Shown: one piece after another, positions 1 through 5,940 of the stretch
How positions within the stretch are numbered: position 1 is the first letter of the stretch
How the letters are laid out: every line of letters starts with the position of its first letter
Assembly (NCBI GenBank): GCA_937950105.1
Contig: CALFEM010000065.1
Span: 1-15,044, forward strand
Reading direction: 5' to 3'
DNA length: 15,044 nucleotides
Origin: an uncultured Alphaproteobacteria bacterium
GTDB lineage: Bacteria > Pseudomonadota > Alphaproteobacteria > Rhizobiales > Hyphomicrobiaceae
Position numbers and translations under genes: made by a program
Notes under the pieces: generated by a model
What the model was told of the DNA's origin: nothing
Seen by the model: only the letters and a program-made list of their open reading frames with translations
The model's database searches: none

Positions 1-19
1 CTGCATATCGCAAGACGAA

Positions 20-365
20 TGGTGCTGCCGGTGAGGATTGAACTCACGGCCTCTCCCTTCATCACACTGCCCGTTTCGGGCCGCTGACCTCCGCGTGAGG
101 CGAGCGTTCGTGCGCTGGACCATCCCTTCATCATCAGTTCGCGACCGAGGTCCCGAACCCTTAGATGCCACCCGTCTGGCCTCTACACCTTCCCTCGCGA
201 GCAGTGCTCGGTTCGGGCTTGGCTCGGGATTGGCGTGGGGCCGTCGGCGCTGGTGCGCTTCTGGCCCGTTAGCTTTCCCCGAATTTGGGTGGTGTTGCCC
301 CGACCGTTTCCGGCCGGGCTGGCAAAATCTACCAAGGGAGTGCTCTACCACTGAGCTACGGCAGC
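20..365 (-). tRNA. tRNA-Thr(GGT), interrupted by a group I intron
   Basis: Read on the minus strand, 365-331 gives the 5' half (7-nt acceptor strand GCTGCCG, D arm GCTC/GAGC, anticodon strand CTCCC, loop TTGGT). Positions 59-20 give the 3' half (AA, GGGAG, variable AGGCC, T arm GTGAG-TTCAATC-CTCAC, acceptor CGGCAGC, discriminator A, encoded CCA). Joined, they make a complete cloverleaf with every stem fully paired and anticodon GGT, which decodes ACC/ACU threonine codons. The halves are separated by 271 nt inserted between T36 and A37, so the gene works only if the intron is removed. The insertion point matches the known tRNA-Arg(CCU) and tRNA-Ile(CAU) bacterial introns, which also follow a U at position 36. 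A damaged copy of the 5' half lies just upstream. Identity is very well supported; whether this is the cell's only GGT isoacceptor cannot be told from the window. Confidence 0.93.
60..330 (-). ncRNA. Group I self-splicing intron in tRNA-Thr
   Basis: The 271-nt insertion begins after a T and ends in G, the standard group I boundaries. P1 pairs 5'-exon UUGGU with intron nt 8-12 (GCCAG), giving the required U.G at the splice site; the UUUU just before it can pair with 3'-exon AAGG as P10. Core elements appear in family order: an 8-bp hairpin with GAAA loop (P2); CCACCC with GGGTGG (P3); AATTCGGGGAAAGC and AATCCCGAGCC (P and Q, forming P4); GTAGAGGCCAGACGG (R) and AAGGGATGGTCCA (S), forming P7 as GGCCA/UGGUC; a P8 hairpin of GTTCGGGACC with GGTCGCGAAC; and a terminal hairpin around GAAA. 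Compared with the Azoarcus tRNA-Ile intron as I remember it (GACUA/UAGUC), P7 differs on both strands yet still pairs. The core resembles subgroup IC3. There is no internal ORF, so it encodes no homing endonuclease. Splicing activity is inferred. Confidence 0.93.
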
Positions 366-379
366 TTATTTCCTTCGTT

Positions 380-403
380 CTGCTACCCCGGCTGCTACCC
401 CGG
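380..403. repeat. 12-bp tandem direct repeat (two copies)
   Basis: The unit CTGCTACCCCGG occurs at 380-391 and again, identically, at 392-403 (CCGGGGTAGCAG on the minus strand). It lies between the intact tRNA-Thr and the partial tRNA copy. Short adjacent direct repeats beside a tRNA-derived attachment site could be integrase arm-type sites left from a lost element. That is inference only; no integrase gene is present here. Confidence 0.6.
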
Positions 404-462
404 AGCCTTCGTGAAACTCTCAAGTCCTTGTAACGACTGCATAAACGCAGGATAGATCATCC

Positions 463-501
<39 letters not shown>

Positions 502-852
502 GAGGGGCGAGGGAGCGGAACCGCATCGAGCGGAGACAATACCCTGCCGGTTCGAGTCGGCGTGGCCGGCTCGAAGCGGGCGCACACTGCCACAAGCCTC
601 CCCCTCGGGCAAGCCGCAACGATAGCCTCTTTCGCCAAGTCCACATTCATCCACTGTTGATGCGTCCGGGCCGCTGCGATCGCCGCGGATCATGGTAAGG
701 AAGGCCAAATCAGCGGTGCTGGCCCGGTGTTTGCTTCAGCAGGCCGCCTGCACACGGGGCGCTCCGCCCGCGCGGTAGGTCGTGTCGGGGGGCATCGGCT
801 GGCGAGGCGCCATGAGGCGGCATGCGGGGTGGTGCTGCGACTGGAGGAATGC
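502..852. other. Intergenic stretch, no gene recognised
   Basis: Short overlapping ORFs exist on both strands, but none has a convincing start, ribosome site or recognisable composition. The segment near 550-565 (GGTTCGAGTC) resembles a tRNA T loop, but its flanks do not form a 5-bp T stem and no cloverleaf surrounds it. I see no terminator with a T run. Confidence 0.5.
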
Positions 853-1038
853 ATGGCGCCGGAGGATGCCGGCTCGGGCGGGCCCAAGCGCCGTCCGACA
901 CGGGAACAGCGGCTCGAGGCGGAGTTGAGGGCCAATCTCAAGCGCCGCAAGGAGCAGTCGCGTGCTCGTGCGGGCGGCCCGGCTGGTCCGCCGGACGACG
1001 GCGGGCAGGGGGCCGGTAAGGACGGGGACGGGGAGTAA
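853..1038 (+). CDS. Small basic hypothetical protein upstream of murA
   Basis: This is a 61-residue ORF. ATG 853 is chosen because GGAGGA lies 4 nt upstream; the longer reading from 727 adds an arginine/glycine-rich leader that looks like translated non-coding DNA. The middle (about residues 13-38: KRRPTREQRLEAELRANLKR and on) is a strongly basic, helix-prone segment. The tail is Gly/Asp-rich and looks disordered. There is no signal peptide, membrane segment or cysteine. From memory, similar short proteins with a lysine/arginine-rich 'ENLKRRK' core often precede murA in Hyphomicrobiales, which supports a real gene. The function is unknown; the charge would allow nucleic-acid or ribosome contact, but nothing shows this. 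It ends about 96 nt before murA and could be cotranscribed with it. Confidence 0.65.
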   Translation: MAPEDAGSGGPKRRPTREQRLEAELRANLKRRKEQSRARAGGPAGPPDDGGQGAGKDGDGE

Positions 1039-1134
1039 CGGCGCCGGAGCCGAGGTTCGGCGACCCGTGTAGCGTTTCACGACAAATCACAGGCTGAGAG
1101 ACAGCGGGCCGCCGTTCTGCGCCGCCCGCAATGG

Positions 1135-2439
1135 ATGACGGACATGGATCGCATCAGGATTACCGGCGGCAACAAACTCAACGGCGTCATCCCGATCTCG
1201 GGCGCCAAGAACGCGGCGCTGCCGCTGATGATCGCGTCGTTGCTGACGGCGGACCGGCTGACCTTGAAGAACGTGCCGAATCTCGCCGACGTCAACCTGC
1301 TGGCGCGCATTCTGCGCAATCACGGCGTCGATCTGGCGGTCGACGGCAAGCGTCCCGGTGTCACGCCGCATCTCGGCGAGACCTTCCACCTGACCGCCCG
1401 CGACATCGTCGACACGACCGCGCCTTACGAGATGGTCAGTCGCATGCGGGCGAGCTTCTGGGTGCTCGGCCCGCTGATCGCGCGCATGGGCCAGGCCAAG
1501 GTGTCGCTGCCGGGCGGCTGCGCCATCGGTACGCGCCCGGTGGACCTCCACCTCGACGGCCTCAAGGCGCTCGGCGCCGAGATCGACATCGACGCCGGCT
1601 ACGTGCTGGCCAAGGCCCCGCGCGGCGGCCTCAAGGGCGCCCGCATCCTGTTTCCGAAAGTCTCGGTCGGCGCTACGCACAACGTGCTGCTGGCAGCCGC
1701 GCTGGCCAAGGGCGAGACCGTGATCGAGAACGCGGCGCGCGAGCCGGAGATCGGCGATGTCGCCAACTGCCTCGTGAAAATGGGCGCCGAGATCGAGGGC
1801 ATAGGCTCCTCGACGCTGCGCATCCAGGGCCGCGACCGCCTCGAAGGCGCCGTGCATGCCGTGCTGCCGGACCGCATCGAGACGGGCACCTTCGCCTATG
1901 CCGTCGCCGCGACCGGAGGCGATGTGACCCTCGAGGGCACGCGCATGGATCTGCTGGAGACGGCACTCGCCGTGCTGCCGCAGATCGGCGCGACGGTGAC
2001 GCCGACCGCGAACGGCATCCGCGTCACGCGCAACGGCTCGGGTATCGAGCCGATCAGCATCGAAACGCAGCCCTTCCCCGGCTTCCCGACCGACCTGCAA
2101 GCACAACTCATGGCGCTGGTGACGACCGCGCACGGCACCAGTGTGATCCGCGAAACCATTTTCGAGAACCGCTTCATGCACGTGCAGGAGCTGGCGCGCC
2201 TCGGTGCCGACATCCGTCTGCATGGCGATACGGCGACCATCAAGGGCGTGCCGAAGCTGACCGGCGCGCCGGTCATGGCGACGGACCTGAGAGCCTCGGT
2301 GTCGCTGGTCATCGGCGGTCTCGTCGCCGAAGGCGAGACCATGATCAACCGCGTCTATCACCTCGATCGCGGCTTCGAGCGGCTGGAGGAGAAGCTGACC
2401 CGTTGCGGCGCCGCCATCGAGCGCATCTCGGCCGGCTGA
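1135..2439 (+). CDS. murA: UDP-N-acetylglucosamine 1-carboxyvinyltransferase MurA
   Basis: MurA transfers enolpyruvate from phosphoenolpyruvate to UDP-GlcNAc, the first committed step of peptidoglycan synthesis, in the cytoplasm. The 434-residue product is close to the usual length (about 420-430). The N-terminus [12 protein letters not shown] followed by SGAKNAALP (Lys25, equivalent to substrate-contacting Lys22 in E. coli) is diagnostic. Cys129 in [15 protein letters not shown] is the catalytic cysteine attacked by fosfomycin, so sensitivity rather than a Cys-to-Asp resistance form is expected. The C-terminal half holds the second EPSP-synthase-like lobe, with [11 protein letters not shown] and [13 protein letters not shown]. 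The start could be ATG 1135 or ATG 1144 (MDRIRI, the commoner family start); neither has a strong ribosome site. The stop codon is followed at once by ten G residues. A small ORF precedes it and a repeat element follows, so its link to the downstream hisD row is broken here. Confidence 0.97.
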   Translation: MTDMDRIRITGGNKLNGVIPISGAKNAALPLMIASLLTADRLTLKNVPNLADVNLLARILRNHGVDLAVDGKRPGVTPHLGETFHLTARDIVDTTAPYEMVSRMRASFWVLGPLIARMGQAKVSLPGGCAIGTRPVDLHLDGLKALGAEIDIDAGYVLAKAPRGGLKGARILFPKVSVGATHNVLLAAALAKGETVIENAAREPEIGDVANCLVKMGAEIEGIGSSTLRIQGRDRLEGAVHAVLPDRIETGTFAYAVAATGGDVTLEGTRMDLLETALAVLPQIGATVTPTANGIRVTRNGSGIEPISIETQPFPGFPTDLQAQLMALVTTAHGTSVIRETIFENRFMHVQELARLGADIRLHGDTATIKGVPKLTGAPVMATDLRASVSLVIGGLVAEGETMINRVYHLDRGFERLEEKLTRCGAAIERISAG

Positions 2440-2449
2440 GGGGGGGGGG
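2440..2449. repeat. Run of ten G residues directly after the murA stop
   Basis: Starting with the base after the TGA stop of murA there are 10 consecutive G on the plus strand. This is the longest homopolymer I noticed in the window. It is outside any coding frame, so length change would not alter a protein. It could be a site of slippage or sequencing error. Confidence 0.8.
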
Positions 2450-2474
2450 CGGCACGCGTGCCCCGTTCGCCAAC

Positions 2475-2607
2475 GTCATCCCGGCCTCGGGCCGGGACCC
2501 AGACACTTCGAACCGAAGCGCGACAGTGCCGCTCGGACAGCGTGAGTGGTGCCGCCGATGCCCGAACCGCGAGCGTATCTGGGCCCCGGCCCGGAGGCCG
2601 GGGTGAC
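2475..2607. repeat. Palindromic intergenic repeat (REP/MITE-like)
   Basis: Two arms of about 30 bp, 2475-2504 (GTCATCCCGGCCTCGGGCCG...) and 2577-2607, are near-perfect inverted copies: the reverse complement of the right arm reads GTCACCCCGGCCTCCGGGCC and ends GGGCCCAGAT, against GGGACCCAGAC on the left. About 72 bp of unrelated sequence lies between them. Each arm is itself partly palindromic (CCCGGCCTCGGGCCGGG). The form GTCATCCCGG...GGGACCCAG is, from memory, common to dispersed intergenic repeats in Alphaproteobacteria. No transposase is encoded, so any mobility would depend on an enzyme elsewhere. As RNA it would fold strongly and may end or protect the murA transcript. Confidence 0.8.
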
Positions 2608-2692
2608 GGTGTGGTTGACAGCATTCATCGTTGGCCTGCGGCGCCGCTATCAAGCGAATCTCGGCCGGTTAGGGCCAAGATGCGCACCGCGA

Positions 2693-2881
2693 CTACTCGC
2701 GGCCTTTCAGCTCTGCGACGATAAGAGCGATCGCCGCAGCAGCGTGCGAGCAAAGCTCCCAATCGCCGTACTCTACGCCCTCTACGCATCGTTGGCCTGG
2801 GTCTGCCGGTCCCACGCTATATTCGTCGGCCGACCGAACGCCGAACTTTCGGCCACACTTCTTGCAGACGGCTAGTGTCAT
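2693..2881 (-). CDS. Small hypothetical protein with paired cysteines
   Basis: This 62-residue ORF on the minus strand begins at ATG 2881, with AGGGAG about 10 nt upstream. A longer upstream reading in the same frame exists but is low in recognisable content. The product starts MTLAVCKKCGRKFG, with a CxxC pair at about residues 6 and 9, and has two more cysteines near the middle and C-terminus (QRCVEG, ELCSH). It ends in a helix (AAAAIALIVAELKG). The spacing suggests a small zinc-binding or redox knuckle, but I do not recognise a family. Base composition is visibly less GC-rich than the flanking housekeeping genes, and it is antisense to them within the insertion separating murA from DUF2948, hinting at acquisition. 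It could be a chance ORF; the clean ribosome site and plausible protein argue that it is real. Confidence 0.5.
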   Translation of the reverse strand: MTLAVCKKCGRKFGVRSADEYSVGPADPGQRCVEGVEYGDWELCSHAAAAIALIVAELKGRE

Positions 2882-3057
2882 GTGAGGGTTCTCCCTGTAG
2901 ACGCGTGCACCGACGCAGCTTTCACCGTGTTGCGTTAAAAGACGCCTTGCAGTCGGAATTGCTTCGCTGCCGTTGCCTCCCTTCCACAGCTTCGGTATCA
3001 CTCCCCGCCTGATCCCCGACCGCAGTTTCCTGAACCACCGCACGGCGGTAACCGACG
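2882..3057. other. Non-coding gap between the small ORF and DUF2948 gene
   Basis: This stretch carries the ribosome site of the minus-strand small ORF and the leader of the plus-strand DUF2948 gene, so promoters of both could lie here. I could not find a convincing -35/-10 pair, operator or terminator. Confidence 0.4.
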
Positions 3058-3525
3058 ATGTCAGAAGACCCGCAGCCGCTCCGCCTGATCGCGCTCGATG
3101 CCGACGACCTGGCAATCCTGTCCGCTCATCTGCAGGATGCGGTCGTGCGCGTGGGTGATCTCGCCTACATGCCGCAGGAGCGGCGTTTCGCGACGGTCCT
3201 CAACCGCTTCAACTGGCTCGGCGCGCTGCTGGCCGGGGAGACGGCGCGCGCCAACGAGCGCCGCCGCGCCGGCCTGCGCTTCGAGCGCGTCACCCACGCC
3301 CGCCTGCAGAATATCGACCTCAAGGCCAGGGACGCGGTGCTGTCGCTGCTCGCGGTCACCTTTGCCGGCACGGGCGAGGACGAGCCGGGCGGCACCGTCA
3401 CCCTGCATTTCTCGGGCGGCGCCGGCATCGAGCTCGCAGTCGAGTGCATCGAGGCAGAGCTGAAGGACCTCGGCGCCGCCTGGCACGCCCGCCACCGGCC
3501 GGACCATCGTGAAAAGGCCGGTTGA
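3058..3525 (+). CDS. DUF2948 family protein
   Basis: This is a 155-residue soluble protein of unknown function. Near the start the sequence LRLIALDADDLAILSAHLQDAVVRVGDL and then RRFATVLNRFNW match the DUF2948 family as I know it, a domain confined largely to Alphaproteobacteria and habitually placed before hisD. No membrane segment, signal peptide or obvious catalytic motif is visible. The N-terminus fits ATG 3058, although the upstream ribosome site is weak. It lies 118 nt ahead of hisD on the same strand and is probably transcribed with it. Its usual contact with murA is interrupted here by a palindromic repeat and a small opposite-strand ORF. Family assignment is confident; the role is unknown, and a link to histidine synthesis would rest on context only. 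Confidence 0.88.
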   Translation: MSEDPQPLRLIALDADDLAILSAHLQDAVVRVGDLAYMPQERRFATVLNRFNWLGALLAGETARANERRRAGLRFERVTHARLQNIDLKARDAVLSLLAVTFAGTGEDEPGGTVTLHFSGGAGIELAVECIEAELKDLGAAWHARHRPDHREKAG

Positions 3526-3643
3526 CGCCGCCGCCGCAAGCCCCGACAAACCGAGCCTCAGCGCCGGCCGCAGCCTCACCCGGCGCGGCTCGCAAACGAG
3601 AAACGAGCGAGGAGCGGTCCCCCGCGGATCGATCGATAAGCCG

Positions 3644-4951
3644 ATGCCGAAACGACTGACGACCGCCGCGCCCGACTTCGAGACCGCCTTCCAGGCGTTT
3701 CTGGCCGAGAAGCGCGAGATCTCGGACGACGTCGATCAGGCCGTGCGCGCCATCATCGCCGAGGTGCGCCGTGATGGCGACAAGGCCCTGATTGCCCTGT
3801 CGCGCAAGTTCGACCACGTCGATCTCGAAAAGCTCGGCCTGCGCGTCACCGCCGCGGAAATCGCCGCCGCGCGGGCGTCCTGTTCTGCGGAAACGCTCGC
3901 CGCGCTCGAGCTGGCGCGCGACCGCATCGCCGAGCATCACCAGCGCCAGTTGCCCGCCGACGATCGCTATCGCGATGCGCTGGGCGTCGAACTCGGGCAT
4001 CGCTGGACGGCGGTCGAGTCGGTCGGCCTCTATGTGCCGGGCGGGCTCGCCTCGTATCCGAGCAGCGTGCTCATGAACGCGGTGCCGGCGAAGGTGGCAG
4101 GCGTGCCGCGCATCGTCATGGTGGTGCCGTGCCCGCGCGGCGAGCTGAACCCGCTGGTGCTGGCGGCGGCCGAGATCGCCGGCGTCAGCGAGATCTACCG
4201 CATCGGCGGTGCTCACGCTGTCGCCGCCCTCGCCTACGGCACCGAGACCATCCGCCCGGTGGTCAAGATCGTCGGGCCGGGCAACGCCTGGGTCGCCGCC
4301 GCGAAGCGCCAGGTGTTCGGCACCGTCGGCATCGACAGCATCGCCGGCCCGTCCGAGTTGCTGGTCATCGCCGACAAGGACAGTGATCCGGAGTGGATCG
4401 CCGCCGATCTGCTGGCGCAGGCCGAGCATGACACGGCTGCGCAGTCGGTGCTGATGACGGACGACGCCGACCTCGCCGCCGCCGTCGAGCGCGCGGTCGA
4501 GCGTCAGCTGGCGACGCTCGCGCGCGGCAACATCGCCGGCGAGAGCTGGCAGGTGTACGGCGCCACGATCGTGCTGAGGTCACTCGACGAGGCGCCGGCG
4601 CTGGCGGACCGTTTCGCCGCCGAGCATCTCGAGATTGCGACCGCCGACGCGGAAGCCCTCGCCGCGCGCGTGCGCAACGCGGGCGCGATTTTCATCGGCC
4701 ACCACACGCCGGAAGTGATCGGGGATTATGTGGCGGGCTCCAACCACGTGCTGCCGACCGCCCGCAGCGCCCGCTTTTCTTCGGGTCTCGGTGTGCTCGA
4801 CTTCATGAAGCGCACCTCTCTTCTGAAACTCGACGCGGGCGCGCTGGCGAGCCTCGCGCCCGCTGCCATGGCGCTGGCCCGCGCCGAAGGCCTCGAAGCT
4901 CACCGCCGCTCCGTCGAGATCCGTCTCGAGCAACCGCGCAAGGACACCTGA
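3644..4951 (+). CDS. hisD: Histidinol dehydrogenase HisD
   Basis: HisD carries out the last two steps of histidine synthesis, oxidising L-histidinol through histidinal to L-histidine with NAD+ and a zinc ion, in the cytoplasm. ATG 3644 (MPKRLTTAAPDFE) gives 435 residues, matching the family's usual length; the upstream extension to 3509 is arginine-rich and unlike HisD. The zinc ligands line up with E. coli: Gln259 and His262 in LLAQAEHD, Asp361 in IGDYVAG, and His420 in GLEAHRRS. The catalytic Glu-His pair is 327-328 (AAEHLE). The signature around IDSIAGPSELLVIAD and the VGLYVPGG and GPGNAWV segments are intact. Its TGA shares bases with the ATG of the next gene (TGATG), so translation of the UPF0262 gene is likely coupled to hisD. 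Confidence 0.97.
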   Translation: MPKRLTTAAPDFETAFQAFLAEKREISDDVDQAVRAIIAEVRRDGDKALIALSRKFDHVDLEKLGLRVTAAEIAAARASCSAETLAALELARDRIAEHHQRQLPADDRYRDALGVELGHRWTAVESVGLYVPGGLASYPSSVLMNAVPAKVAGVPRIVMVVPCPRGELNPLVLAAAEIAGVSEIYRIGGAHAVAALAYGTETIRPVVKIVGPGNAWVAAAKRQVFGTVGIDSIAGPSELLVIADKDSDPEWIAADLLAQAEHDTAAQSVLMTDDADLAAAVERAVERQLATLARGNIAGESWQVYGATIVLRSLDEAPALADRFAAEHLEIATADAEALAARVRNAGAIFIGHHTPEVIGDYVAGSNHVLPTARSARFSSGLGVLDFMKRTSLLKLDAGALASLAPAAMALARAEGLEAHRRSVEIRLEQPRKDT

Positions 4952-5448
4952 TGTCAGGCAATCAAAACGCCGAGCAACCGAGCCGCGCTCGCCTGTACTC
5001 GATCGAGGTCGACGAGAAATCGCTGGCCCGCAACAGCGCCAATGTCGAGCACGAGCGCGAGGTGGCGATTTTCGATCTGCTCGATGGCAACTCGTTCGAC
5101 GTGGTCGGCCGCGAGGACGGTCCATTCCGCCTCGTCATCTCGCTGGTCGAGCAGCGCCTGCAGCTGGCGATCGGCACCAATGCCGAGCCGGAGGTCGTCA
5201 CGCATCAGCTGTCGATGACGCCGTTCAAGCGCATCATCAAGGACTACTTCATGATGTGCGACAGCTACTACGAGGCGATCCGCACGGCGCCGCCGGCCAA
5301 GATCCAGGCCATCGACCAGGGCCGTCGTGGCCTGCACGACGAGGGGAGCCGGCTGCTGATGGAGCGGCTCGACGGCAAGGTCAACGTCGACTTCGATACC
5401 GCGCGTCGCCTGTTCACGCTCATCAGCGCGCTGCACTGGAAGGGCTGA
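4951..5448 (+). CDS. UPF0262 family protein
   Basis: This is a 165-residue soluble protein of the uncharacterised UPF0262 family, which is found in Alphaproteobacteria next to hisD. Recognisable stretches are LYSIEVDEKSL, EREVAIFDLL, DGPFRLVISLVEQRL, PFKRIIKDYFMMCDSYYEAI and the C-terminal DFDTARRLFTLISALHW. The length is close to the family norm. The start ATG overlaps the hisD stop (TGATG), which fixes the start and points to translational coupling. No catalytic motif, metal site or membrane segment is evident. It ends the plus-strand row: a strong hairpin lies about 70 nt downstream. In related genomes, as I recall, a low-molecular-weight phosphatase gene and infA come next; here that position is taken by a long non-coding stretch and signalling genes. 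Confidence 0.92.
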   Translation: MSGNQNAEQPSRARLYSIEVDEKSLARNSANVEHEREVAIFDLLDGNSFDVVGREDGPFRLVISLVEQRLQLAIGTNAEPEVVTHQLSMTPFKRIIKDYFMMCDSYYEAIRTAPPAKIQAIDQGRRGLHDEGSRLLMERLDGKVNVDFDTARRLFTLISALHWKG

Positions 5449-5514
5449 GGAAGCCCGTCGGCGCTGCCGGCGCCCGGCTGCATTGCGCGCGCCGCTGCTG
5501 CCGCCCGAAATGGC

Positions 5515-5547
5515 GAGCCCCGCTCCGGGGGGGACAGAGCGGGGCTC
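5515..5547 (+). terminator. GC-rich hairpin, candidate terminator after UPF0262
   Basis: GAGCCCCGCTC (5515-5525) and GAGCGGGGCTC (5537-5547) form a perfect 11-bp stem with an 11-nt G-rich loop, 67 nt after the UPF0262 stop. No T run follows, so it is not a classical intrinsic terminator. Hairpins of this strength without a U tract are often found at operon ends in GC-rich genomes. Confidence 0.55.
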
Positions 5548-5891
5548 GGGGGCCGAGTGCGCGGGCGGTCAGGGGGGATGCACTCGGCGGAACGGCGCAC
5601 GGCCAAGGGTTCGAACGGCGATCGGCTGCCAGGAGAGCGGCGGAGCGAGCCTGAACCCGTCGCATGCCGCCACGACGTTTCATCGACGAGGTCCGGCTCA
5701 CTCCGCCAGCGGCAACCCCCGCTGCCGTATCCTGTTCGGTGGGACGTGGCTCCCCTGGAAATCTCGGGCACGGGCGCCTGCGTGTTCCATCGTCTGACCT
5801 TATCGATCTGTCATGACACGCTGGGCGTCAGGCTCGCAAAGCGGATTCTGTGCGGATTTGTCGTATTTCCGATGCCGGGTAGCGCCACGCC
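5548..5891. other. Non-coding stretch upstream of the hybrid kinase
   Basis: About 340 bp without a credible gene; the ORFs that cross it have no ribosome site and are arginine-rich. It should hold the promoter of the kinase, but I cannot pick a reliable one. A slightly AT-richer patch near 5795-5860 (around CTTATCGATCTGTCATGAC) is the likeliest area. No remnant of a phosphatase or infA gene could be recognised. Confidence 0.4.
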
Positions 5892-5940
5892 TGTCGTGAG
5901 GATAGGCTTTTGCCGCCAGGGAGGCAGAAGCCTTGCGACA
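5892..5940 (+). promoter_or_regulatory. Two-tier hairpin enclosing the kinase RBS and start
   Basis: An inner 10-bp stem pairs GGCTTTTGCC (5905-5914) with GGCAGAAGCC (5923-5932), with one U.G pair. An outer 5-bp stem pairs TGTCG (5892-5896) with CGACA (5936-5940). The ribosome site AGGGAGG (5918-5924) sits in the apical loop and the first bases of the inner stem, and the TTG start (5933-5935) lies in the internal loop between the stems. The fold would control access to the start region. It resembles no riboswitch class I know. Function is inferred; the pairing is seen. Confidence 0.5.

Noticed and set aside
38..433. 131-residue plus-strand ORF
   Set aside because: It runs antisense through the tRNA-Thr and its group I intron; there is no ribosome site and the product is arginine/proline-rich.
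530..580. tRNA T-arm-like sequence GGTTCGAGTC
   Set aside because: The flanks cannot form the 5-bp T stem, and no acceptor, D or anticodon arms surround it.
1087..2361. 424-residue minus-strand ORF opposite murA
   Set aside because: It is a codon-shadow frame of a clear murA gene, rich in His/Arg/Asp as GC-rich antisense frames are, with no start signal.
2440..2470. Possible intrinsic terminator after murA (GGCACGCGTGCC palindrome)
   Set aside because: The palindrome leaves almost no loop and no T run follows; the larger inverted repeat downstream is the better structured candidate.
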